A stretch of 11,311 nt of DNA from DATFNV01 sp035266225 (GTDB taxonomy: Bacteria > Planctomycetota > Planctomycetia > Gemmatales > Gemmataceae), in NCBI GenBank assembly GCA_035266225.1, contig DATFNV010000545.1, positions 1-11,311 on the forward strand. The letters run 5' to 3'. Positions 1 through 5,492 of this stretch are shown one piece after another. The notes under the pieces were generated by a model that saw nothing but the letters and a program-made list of their open reading frames with translations, did not search any database and had not been told where the DNA came from. A program made the position numbers and the translations under genes. Positions within the stretch are counted from its first letter, which is position 1; each line of letters opens with the position of its first letter.

Positions 1-145
1 GCTTGAGCATCCCCACTACCGTTGAGGTTGTGTTACCGTGATGATGGCTCAAGCTCATGTGGAGCTTCTACTGACTTTTCTCGGCGCAACTCCTCAAGCT
101 CAACTGCCCAGCAAGTCCCAGAATCGGTTACAGTAGAACTACTCC

Positions 146-163
146 GACCCGATAAATCGGGTC
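146..163. repeat. Short perfect inverted repeat (8-bp arms)
   Basis: GACCCGAT at 146-153 is followed by AA and then by its exact reverse complement ATCGGGTC at 156-163. The arms are almost contiguous, so the site could be a protein-binding palindrome or, with the inner pairs open, a small RNA hairpin. It lies about 67 bases beyond the stop codon of the minus-strand gene that ends at 230. Confidence 0.6.
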
Positions 164-183
164 ACTACCAGCGCGCGAGGAGC

Positions 184-200
184 GCGGCTCTGCGAGCCGC
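184..200 (-). terminator. Possible 3'-end hairpin of the phosphodiesterase gene
   Basis: GCGGCTC (184-190), a 3-base loop and GAGCCGC (194-200) form a perfect 7-bp GC-rich stem. It is 30 bases downstream of the stop codon of the minus-strand gene that ends at 230. Reading in the minus direction, no T-run follows it, so a classical intrinsic terminator is not demonstrated. It may instead protect the mRNA 3' end or be part of a dispersed repeat. Confidence 0.35.
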
Positions 201-229
201 CGCTAAACGGACACCCGTATCGTCGTGAG

Positions 230-1528
230 TCACATCGGCAGCAGGTACGCCCCGGTGTCCATCTCGGCTGGGGTGAGTCCGCCGTGATGGCCGAGGTAGT
301 GCATGTCGAAGCGGCCTTCCTCGTACCAGTAGACCGACTCGCCGTCGTAAGGCAGGATGACGAGGTTGCCCAGGCGCTTGCGCAGGCGCTCGCTCGGGGC
401 CGGGCCAAAGAAGCCCTGGCGCAGCAGGTCGTCCACGCGCCACACCTCGCCGCGCTCGCCGACGGCCCGGCGCAGCTTGGCGTACACCTCGTCCAGCGCC
501 TCGTCCTGGACGTACAGGAACAGGTCGCGGCAGGACCCGCCGAACTTGATCGGCTGGCCGTCGCGCGGGCTGCGCCGCAGGTAGTTCTCGATGTCGGATA
601 ATTCCGGGAGGCGATTGACGTAGAGCGTGCGCCGCGGATCCACGCACACCTGCCCGTGGTCGGCGGTCATCATCACGAGGGTGTTGCCGACCTTTCCCGC
701 CGCCTTCTGGTAGAAGAGCCGCTCCAGCAGGGTGAAGACCGCGTCCACCTCGGCGGCGAACTGGTCCGAATCGGGGCAGTACTTGTGGCCGAGGTGATCG
801 ATGCCGTCGGTGTACAGGAAGAAGTAGCGCTTGGCCGCGTCGGCCGGGGCCTTCAGCTGATGCACCAGGTTTGTCAGCCCCTCCGCCAGCGTCTTGAAGG
901 GCCAGACTTTCTCCGCGCCGCGAAAGGCATAATCGGAATAGGTGGAGGGTGTATAGTCGCTGTGCTGGAAGACGTAGGACGCGACGCCCTGGCCGGCCAG
1001 GTCCTGGTAGAGGGTGCCGGGGGGGAAGATGTCGGCCGCGGTCAGCCCCTCTTGCTTGAGGGTGTCGCGCTGCTTGTCGCCGGCGTAGCAGAACGGCAGG
1101 GGGGCGATGACGCCGCCGGCGCGCGGCTCGTAGTAGAACCACTCGAAGATGCCGCTCTGCCCCACCGGGACGCCGGTGTGGATGCAGGTGACGTGAGCGG
1201 CGGTCGTCGAGGGGAACTGCGACGTGATCGGCGTGGCCCGCCCCTGCCGCTGGAAGCGCTGCAGGAACGGGTAGTCGCCGGCGAACTTCTCGAAGAAGTG
1301 CCAGCCGAAGGCGTCGATGAAGAGCAGTACGACGGCGTCGTACTGCTGCGGCAGGCCGGCCCAGGTGTCGGCGGGCAGGGCGCGGGCGCCGTCCTCGTCG
1401 CGGCCGAGGAGGAGGTACTTGATCGTCGCGGGCAGGCGCGAGAAGCAGTACGAGTCGTAGAGCGGGCGGCGGAACCGTCCCTCCTGGCCCCAGGTGGCCC
1501 CGGCGATGGCACTGCCCGCATTGCTCAT
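230..1528 (-). CDS. Alkaline phosphatase superfamily phosphodiesterase (type I phosphodiesterase/nucleotide pyrophosphatase-like)
   Basis: This 432-residue protein shows the full metal and nucleophile pattern of the AlkP-superfamily phosphodiesterases. Seen in order: a hydrophobic strand ending at Asp72 (LLFIDAFGW), the nucleophile loop PSTTAAH with Thr109, the Asp244/His248 ligand pair in DGIDHLGHK, ADHG with Asp290 and His291, and the C-terminal ligand His415 in LGHHGG. The family hydrolyses phosphodiester or pyrophosphate bonds with two zinc-type ions; the substrate here cannot be read from sequence. There is no signal peptide or membrane segment, so I infer a cytoplasmic enzyme, whereas many relatives are exported. 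The frame is open up to an ATG at 1597, but I chose the ATG at 1528 because it has an AAAGGGA ribosome binding site 5 bases upstream and conserved-looking protein begins soon after. The gene stands alone, divergent from the next gene. Confidence 0.85.
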   Translation of the reverse strand: MSNAGSAIAGATWGQEGRFRRPLYDSYCFSRLPATIKYLLLGRDEDGARALPADTWAGLPQQYDAVVLLFIDAFGWHFFEKFAGDYPFLQRFQRQGRATPITSQFPSTTAAHVTCIHTGVPVGQSGIFEWFYYEPRAGGVIAPLPFCYAGDKQRDTLKQEGLTAADIFPPGTLYQDLAGQGVASYVFQHSDYTPSTYSDYAFRGAEKVWPFKTLAEGLTNLVHQLKAPADAAKRYFFLYTDGIDHLGHKYCPDSDQFAAEVDAVFTLLERLFYQKAAGKVGNTLVMMTADHGQVCVDPRRTLYVNRLPELSDIENYLRRSPRDGQPIKFGGSCRDLFLYVQDEALDEVYAKLRRAVGERGEVWRVDDLLRQGFFGPAPSERLRKRLGNLVILPYDGESVYWYEEGRFDMHYLGHHGGLTPAEMDTGAYLLPM

Positions 1529-1533
1529 GACCG

Positions 1534-1540
1534 TCCCTTT
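1534..1540 (-). promoter_or_regulatory. Ribosome binding site that decides the phosphodiesterase start
   Basis: On the minus strand AAAGGGA lies 5 bases before the ATG at 1528. The upstream in-frame ATGs at 1597 and 1579 have no comparable purine-rich site, so the shorter protein is preferred. Confidence 0.6.
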
Positions 1541-1741
1541 CTCGGCGCGACCGCGGGGTTGATTTCCCTCCCTGGTCATGATACGGATATGGGGCAAGCC
1601 ACAGGATGGGAGCGTCGGCGGAGGCTGCCATGCCGCGCCTTCTCGTCTTTCTCCTGGCCAGCGACGTAACGACGCCCGGCAGGCCGTCAGGCGGGTCTCC
1701 GTCTTGCTGGTGTTCCAGGGCCGAAAGGGGTAGGATTATTC

Positions 1742-1747
1742 AGGAGG
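1742..1747 (+). promoter_or_regulatory. Strong ribosome binding site of the first hypothetical gene
   Basis: AGGAGG sits 7 bases before the ATG at 1755. I found no well-spaced -35/-10 pair close upstream in the 226-base divergent interval (1529-1754), so the promoter of this operon is not assigned. Confidence 0.75.
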
Positions 1748-1754
1748 AACAAGG

Positions 1755-2174
1755 ATGGAACAGCCGACACGACCCGGCGGGGATGAGCCGTTCGATCTGG
1801 CCACGGCGATGGGCGCCGATCCCGGTTTCAGCGTCCAGTGCTTCACGGTCTACATCCCGAACAAGGACAAGGACGATCAGGAAATAGGAACTCAACGCCG
1901 CTGGGTGCTCGACGCCATCCGACTGCTCTCAGAGATCAACGGCGGAGCTACTGCCCTCCCGGCCGAGGGCGCGTGGCTCAACGACGAGGGTAAGATCATC
2001 CTCGAAAATCCGGTGATCGTCTACTCGCATGTTAAGAATTCGGCCGAGTTCCGGAGCAATCTGCCGCGGCTCAGGGAATTCCTGCACCGCATGGGCCGTG
2101 AGACGAAACAGGGCGAGGTCGCCTTCGAGTTCGAGAACCAGTTCTACCGTGTCCGCCGCTTCGACCCGGCCTGA
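1755..2174 (+). CDS. Conserved-looking small hypothetical protein (139 aa)
   Basis: I cannot name this protein with confidence. It is soluble, with no signal peptide or membrane segment. After a variable N-terminus of about 25 residues comes a beta strand (FTVYIPNKDKDD), an amphipathic helix (RRWVLDAIRLLSEI) and a glycine turn followed by EGAWLNDEGKIILENPVIVYSHV. A last helix, LREFLHRMGRETKQG, leads into the strand VAFEFENQFYRV. This alternation suggests a compact alpha/beta fold, and the Gly-x-Trp and Arg-Glu-Thr-x-Gln positions look like conserved motif residues. There is a weak impression of a DUF3574-like arrangement, which I do not rely on. The ATG follows AGGAGG by 7 bases. The stop is 12 bases before the start of the next gene, so the two are almost certainly co-transcribed and probably act together. 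Confidence 0.8.
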   Translation: MEQPTRPGGDEPFDLATAMGADPGFSVQCFTVYIPNKDKDDQEIGTQRRWVLDAIRLLSEINGGATALPAEGAWLNDEGKIILENPVIVYSHVKNSAEFRSNLPRLREFLHRMGRETKQGEVAFEFENQFYRVRRFDPA

Positions 2175-2181
2175 AAGGAGG
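2174..2181 (+). promoter_or_regulatory. Ribosome binding site that decides ATG over GTG
   Basis: AAAGGAGG overlaps the stop codon of the preceding gene by one base. It is 5 bases before the ATG at 2187 but only 2 bases before the in-frame GTG at 2184, so the ATG is the better start. Confidence 0.7.
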
Positions 2182-2186
2182 TCGTG

Positions 2187-2675
2187 ATGATCCCAAAGAA
2201 GCTTCGCGTCGTGGAGTCCACGCTGAAACCAATCCGCACCACCCCATCGACGGTTCAGCGACTGGATCCCGACGAGGTGGCGAGGGCTCTCGGGGCCGAG
2301 CCCTCGGCGGTGACAGTGCCGAGCGGTCTGGCCCCAATCGCCCTGTACGCGGTCCGGATAGAATTGTTCAAACGCCTCCGATCTCAGGGCGCGGCGTCCG
2401 GTTCGGAGGCCGCCGCCCCACCGGGGCAGATTCCGCTCAGCGCTCAGGACTGGCGCAAGCTCGAAGATCTCGCCGCCAGGATCGCCGCATCGACCGGGCT
2501 CTCTCCTTCGCCCGAGCAGGTCGGCCGCGCCCTACTGTCAGTCGCCCTCCGATCAGTCACCGACGAGGTGCCGGGGAATGGCGGGGGCGGGGACCCGGCC
2601 GCGCTGGTCAACGAATTGACTATCGGCGGCGATTCCTCCGATGATCCGACGGCGGGCCGCGCGGCGGGGAAGTGA
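2187..2675 (+). CDS. Small hypothetical protein, helical, partner of the preceding gene (162 aa)
   Basis: I do not recognise this protein. It has no membrane segments. The first third holds a short segment (LDPDEVARALGAEPSAVTV) and a helix (PIALYAVRIELFKRLRSQ). After a low-complexity Ala/Gly/Pro linker (about residues 68-82) comes a helical block, PLSAQDWRKLEDLAARIA followed by PSPEQVGRALLSVALRSV. That block loosely resembles the helices of ribbon-helix-helix or antitoxin-like DNA-binding proteins. The last 35 residues are Gly/Asp-rich and probably disordered. The start is set by AAAGGAGG 5 bases upstream of the ATG. The gene lies 12 bases after its neighbour and is followed by a hairpin, so the two form a self-contained transcription unit. 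A regulatory or toxin-antitoxin role is only a guess. Confidence 0.72.
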   Translation: MIPKKLRVVESTLKPIRTTPSTVQRLDPDEVARALGAEPSAVTVPSGLAPIALYAVRIELFKRLRSQGAASGSEAAAPPGQIPLSAQDWRKLEDLAARIAASTGLSPSPEQVGRALLSVALRSVTDEVPGNGGGGDPAALVNELTIGGDSSDDPTAGRAAGK

Positions 2676-2716
2676 GCCCCGCCTCTTTCCGCTCACAGTT
2701 TTTCGACGATCAGGTT

Positions 2717-2747
2717 CCCGGATTCTTCTTCCAAGAAGACCGGGTTT
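2717..2747 (+). terminator. Probable terminator of the hypothetical gene pair
   Basis: CCCGG (2717-2721) pairs with CCGGG (2740-2744). Inside it TCTTCTT (2724-2730) pairs with AAGAAGA (2733-2739), leaving an AT bulge and a tiny loop. Only three T residues follow, so termination may be weak. The hairpin starts 42 bases after the stop at 2675. Confidence 0.5.
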
Positions 2748-2858
2748 CCAGCGAATTACCAACGGGAGCCCAGAGTCTTCGGGACTCGGCGAACGACGTG
2801 GACAGGCGTTCCTGCCGAGACGACGGCGACTGGGCGGCGCGGGGCCGCACAACCCGCA

Positions 2859-2885
2859 GGGAACGGGGCGCCTGCCCCGTTTCCC
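2859..2885 (+). repeat. Strong hairpin upstream of the NfeD-flotillin promoter
   Basis: GGGAACGGGGC (2859-2869), a GCCT loop and GCCCCGTTTCCC (2874-2885) form an 11-bp stem with one bulged T. No long T-run follows. It sits 22 bases before the -35 box, so it could end read-through from upstream and insulate the promoter, or act as an operator-like palindrome. Confidence 0.55.
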
Positions 2886-2907
2886 GCGCCGCTGCCCGTG
2901 AATTGTG

Positions 2908-2936
2908 TTGACGGGGGCTCTCTCCACGACGATCAT
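2908..2936 (+). promoter_or_regulatory. Sigma70-type promoter of the NfeD-flotillin operon
   Basis: TTGACG (2908-2913, 5 of 6 consensus bases) and GATCAT (2931-2936, 4 of 6) are separated by 17 bases. A start near 2943 would give a leader of about 60 bases before the ATG at 3006. Confidence 0.55.
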
Positions 2937-2990
2937 GAGTCTCGTTCATCTCCACGTTGAGCGTCGCCGCACCGGGCATCCTGTCCTTCG

Positions 2991-2997
2991 AGGGAGG
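2991..2997 (+). promoter_or_regulatory. Ribosome binding site that decides the NfeD-like start
   Basis: AGGGAGG is 8 bases before the ATG at 3006 but only 2 bases before the in-frame GTG at 3000, so the ATG is preferred. Confidence 0.65.
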
Positions 2998-3005
2998 CTG
3001 TGGTC

Positions 3006-3701
3006 ATGCACCCCGAAGTCTTGCACAACGTCTTCCTGGTCTGTTTCCTGCTCGGCGGGACTGTCATGCTGTTGCAGTTCCTCCTCAGCCTATTCGGACT
3101 GGGGGGGCACCACGACGTTGGCGGGGACGGCCACGACATCGGCGGCCCTGAGTTGCACGACATGGGTGGGCACGACGCCCCCGGTCATGACGCCCCCGGT
3201 CATGACGCCCCGAGCGATGACGGCCACGACGGCCACGGCCACGCGCCGCACCACGCCGGGCCGAGCAACTGGCTGGTCGGCGTCCTGACCTTCCGCACCC
3301 TCGTCGCGGCCCTGACCTTCTTCGGCCTGGCGGGGCTAGCGGCCTCGCAGGGCACGCGCGATCCCTGGTTGGTCCTGGCGGTGGCCCTGGCCGCGGGCGC
3401 CGGGGCGATGTTCCTGGTGGCCTGGGTGATGCGCTCCCTGGCCCGCCTCAACGCCGAGGGGACCGCCCGCATCGAGCGGGCCGTCGGCAAGAGCGGCACC
3501 GTGTACCTGACCGTGCCCGGCAACAAGGAGGGCGTCGGCAAGGTCCAGCTCAACCTGCAGAACCGCACCGTCGAGTGCCAGGCCGTCACCGCGCACCCGA
3601 CACTCGCCAACGGGACCAAGATCGTCGTTACCGCCGTCATCGGCCGCGATACGGTGGAAGTCGCACCCGCTCCTGAAACGGAGAAAGCCACCCATGTCTA
3701 A
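3006..3701 (+). CDS. NfeD-like/YqiJ-type membrane protein, flotillin partner
   Basis: This 231-residue protein has a first membrane helix at about 8-33, then a His/Asp/Gly-rich segment at 34-84 containing three GHDAP repeats. Two more membrane helices follow at about 89-112 and 119-141, and then a C-terminal soluble beta-rich domain at about 150-222 that fits the OB-fold of NfeD proteins. NfeD-like proteins such as E. coli YqiJ and B. subtilis YuaF are encoded beside flotillins and are thought to help organise flotillin membrane domains. Here the stop codon overlaps the flotillin start by 8 bases, which supports translational coupling. The His/Asp-rich segment lies between two membrane helices and could bind metal ions, but that is inference. 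The start is set by AGGGAGG 8 bases before the ATG. The upstream promoter at 2908-2936 probably drives both genes. Confidence 0.85.
   Translation: MHPEVLHNVFLVCFLLGGTVMLLQFLLSLFGLGGHHDVGGDGHDIGGPELHDMGGHDAPGHDAPGHDAPSDDGHDGHGHAPHHAGPSNWLVGVLTFRTLVAALTFFGLAGLAASQGTRDPWLVLAVALAAGAGAMFLVAWVMRSLARLNAEGTARIERAVGKSGTVYLTVPGNKEGVGKVQLNLQNRTVECQAVTAHPTLANGTKIVVTAVIGRDTVEVAPAPETEKATHV
3171..3215 (+). repeat. 15-bp in-frame tandem repeat encoding GHDAP units
   Basis: Three adjacent 15-base units start at 3171, 3186 and 3201, each beginning CAYGACGCCCC. The first two differ at one base, and the third diverges over its last few bases. They encode HDAPG, HDAPG and HDAPS inside the His/Asp-rich loop of the NfeD-like protein. 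The near identity at DNA level suggests recent slippage expansion. Confidence 0.85.
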
Positions 3702-5433
3702 GCTAGCCGTTTTCGCCGTCGATCTGCCGCCGGGACTCGAATGGTGGGTCGTGCTGGTCGTCTTCGTCGCCATCTTCGCCTTCAGCACTCTGCTGCTGGT
3801 GGTGAACCGCTACAAGCGCTGCCGCAGCGACCAGGTGCTGGTCATCTTCGGCAAGGTGGGCGGCGGCAACACCTCGCGCTGCATCCACGGCGGCGCCTCC
3901 TTCGTCTGGCCGCTCATCCAGGACCACGCCTACATGAGCCTGGAGCCGATCCAGATCGAGATCCCGCTCAAGGGCGCGCTGTCGGCGGAGAACATCCGCG
4001 TCAACGTCCCCAGCGTCTTCACCGTGGCCATCGGCACCGACCTGGAGACGATGACCAACGCCGCCATCCGCCTGCTGCGCCTGCGGACCGACGAGGTCAA
4101 GCAGCAGGCCGGCGACATCATCTTCGGGCAGCTCCGCCAGGTCATCGCCTCGATGCACATCGAGGAGATCAACCGCGACCGCGACAAGTTCCTGCAGAGC
4201 ATCCTGATGTCGCTGGAGCCGGAGCTGAAGAAGATCGGCCTGGTGCTGATCAACGTCAACATTACCGACGTCACCGACGAGTCGGGCTACATCGAGGCCA
4301 TCGGCCGCAAGGCCGCCTCGCAGGCGGTGCAGAAGGCCAAGGTGGACGTGGCCGAGCAGGAGAAGCTCGGCAACATCGGCATCGCCGAGGCGGAGCGCGA
4401 GAAGCAGATCTCGGTGGCCAACGCCCTCAAGCTGCGCGAGATCGGCACCCGCGAGGCGGTGCGCGAGCAGCAGGTACGCCTGGCGCAGCTGGAGAAGGAG
4501 CAGAAGGTCGGCGAGCAGACGGCGGGCTTCGAGCGCGACGCCCAGATCAAGCAAACGCAGCGGCAGCAGGCGGTGCGCATCGCCGAACTGGACAAGGAGC
4601 AGAAGGTCGGCGAGCAGACGGCGGGCTTCGAGCGCGAGGCCCAGGTCAAGGATGCCGAGCGGGCCATGCGCATCGCCCTGGCCGACGCCAACGCCAAGGC
4701 CATCGCCGGCGAGGCCGAGGCCCAGGCGCGCGTGGCCGGCTCCCAGGCCGGGTTGCAGGTCAAGCAGGCCGAGGCGTACCAGCTGGGTGAGACCCGCAAG
4801 CGCGAGGCCGAGGCCGCCGTGCAGGAGGCCCAGAACCGCGCCATGGCCAAGGCGGCCCTGGCCCAGGCCGAGCGCGTCGAGGCCGAGCGCCGCGCCGCCG
4901 TCGAGGCGCCGGCCAAGGCCGAAAAGGCCCGCGTCATCGTCGAGGCCGAGGCCGAGGCCGAGAAGCGGCGCATCGAGGCCGAGGGGCAGGCGTCGGCCAT
5001 CTTCGCCAAGCTCCAGGCCGAGGCCCGCGGCCAGTACGAGATGCTGGCCAAGAAGGCCGACGGCCTGCGGCAGCTCATCGAGGCGTGCGGCGGCGCCCCG
5101 CAGGCCTTCCAGCTGCTGATGCTCGAACACCTCGACGCCCTCGCTCATTCCTCCGCGCAGGCGATCTCGAACATCAAGTTCGACAAGGTGGTCGTGTGGG
5201 AGAACGGCAACGGCCACGGCACCGGCACGACCAACACCGCCCAGTTCCTGCAAAGCCTGGCGCGCGTCATGCCGCCGATGATGCAGGTCATGAAGGACAT
5301 CGGTGGGGTGGAAATGCCGGAGTACGTGGCGCGACTGGCGCCGGAGGCGCCGGCCAACGGCAGCACTCCCCCGAACGGCGCGCGGAGCGACGACATGCCC
5401 GACCCCCGGCCCGCACCACCGCCCAAGGGATGA
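3694..5433 (+). CDS. Flotillin family protein (YqiK-like)
   Basis: This 579-residue protein has one N-terminal membrane helix (about 17-38) followed by the basic NRYKRCRSDQVLVIFGK segment that opens the SPFH/band 7 domain (about 44-210). A long Ala/Glu/Lys/Arg-rich coiled coil follows (about 210-455), then the flotillin C-terminal region (KKADGLRQLIEACGGAPQAFQLLMLEHL, ending near residue 545) and a Pro-rich disordered tail. Flotillins oligomerise through the coiled coil and scaffold membrane microdomains. The length is close to E. coli YqiK, which is about 550 residues as far as I recall. The gene starts 8 bases inside the end of the NfeD-like gene, with a GGAGA site about 10 bases upstream, which is the classical NfeD-flotillin pairing. 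Unusual is a near-exact tandem duplication of 33 residues (261-293 and 294-326) in the coiled coil. The gene ends at a strong hairpin facing a convergent gene. Confidence 0.92.
   Translation: MSKLAVFAVDLPPGLEWWVVLVVFVAIFAFSTLLLVVNRYKRCRSDQVLVIFGKVGGGNTSRCIHGGASFVWPLIQDHAYMSLEPIQIEIPLKGALSAENIRVNVPSVFTVAIGTDLETMTNAAIRLLRLRTDEVKQQAGDIIFGQLRQVIASMHIEEINRDRDKFLQSILMSLEPELKKIGLVLINVNITDVTDESGYIEAIGRKAASQAVQKAKVDVAEQEKLGNIGIAEAEREKQISVANALKLREIGTREAVREQQVRLAQLEKEQKVGEQTAGFERDAQIKQTQRQQAVRIAELDKEQKVGEQTAGFEREAQVKDAERAMRIALADANAKAIAGEAEAQARVAGSQAGLQVKQAEAYQLGETRKREAEAAVQEAQNRAMAKAALAQAERVEAERRAAVEAPAKAEKARVIVEAEAEAEKRRIEAEGQASAIFAKLQAEARGQYEMLAKKADGLRQLIEACGGAPQAFQLLMLEHLDALAHSSAQAISNIKFDKVVVWENGNGHGTGTTNTAQFLQSLARVMPPMMQVMKDIGGVEMPEYVARLAPEAPANGSTPPNGARSDDMPDPRPAPPPKG
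4474..4671 (+). repeat. 99-bp tandem duplication inside the flotillin coiled coil
   Basis: Two units of 99 bases (codons 261-293 and 294-326) encode related 33-residue blocks. Bases 4495-4537 recur exactly at 4594-4636 (43 of 43). Both copies carry KEQKVGEQTAGFER. Thirty-three residues equal three 11-residue hendecads, so the duplication keeps the coiled-coil register. Confidence 0.85.
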
Positions 5434-5458
5434 GCGGGGCCCGGGGCAATCCATCGGT

Positions 5459-5492
5459 TCGGGAGTCGTAACGTGGCGGTTACGACTCCCGA
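5459..5492. terminator. Bidirectional hairpin between flotillin and MFS genes
   Basis: CGGGAGTCGTAAC (5460-5472), a 6-base loop and GTTACGACTCCCG (5479-5491) form a perfect 13-bp stem, with one more T-A pair outside. It begins 26 bases after the flotillin stop and overlaps the last codons and stop (5480-5482) of the convergent MFS gene. Neither side has a clear T-run, so it may work as a 3'-end stabiliser as much as a terminator. Confidence 0.65.

Larger units (their letters stand above)
1..229. other. Left-edge non-coding stretch with two hairpins
   Basis: I see no supportable gene here. The first 160 or so bases look visibly less GC-rich than the rest of the window, which suggests foreign DNA, a decayed gene or the edge of a dispersed element. 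Short open frames exist on both strands, but none has a convincing ribosome binding site or a recognisable product. Two perfect hairpins (146-163 and 184-200) lie just past the stop codon of the minus-strand phosphodiesterase gene, where they could act in 3'-end formation. No terminal inverted repeat of an insertion sequence is visible within the window. Confidence 0.5.
2676..3005. other. 330-base intergenic region with hairpins and a promoter
   Basis: This stretch has no supportable gene; the open frames in it lack ribosome binding sites and look like random high-GC frames. It holds three signals: a hairpin shortly after the hypothetical operon (2717-2744), a strong hairpin (2859-2885), and a sigma70-type promoter (2908-2936) that reads into the NfeD-flotillin operon. 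Confidence 0.7.

Noticed and set aside
1..58. Minus-strand open frame from an ATG at 58 to the left edge
   Set aside because: Only 19 codons are visible, and there is no ribosome binding site or recognisable sequence; it cannot be supported.
1578..1583. TATCAT on the minus strand as the phosphodiesterase -10
   Set aside because: The hexamer is good, but no acceptable -35 lies 16-18 bases upstream.
165..1631. 488-residue minus-strand frame and 337-residue plus-strand frame (656-1669) over the phosphodiesterase
   Set aside because: Both overlap the gene with complete AlkP motifs, are Arg/Pro- or Val/Gly-biased, and show no family features; they are alternative-frame shadows.
3171..3215. Short tandem repeats considered as CRISPR or regulatory iterons
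   Set aside because: The units are contiguous, 15 bases, in frame inside a coding region and encode GHDAP; there are no spacers.
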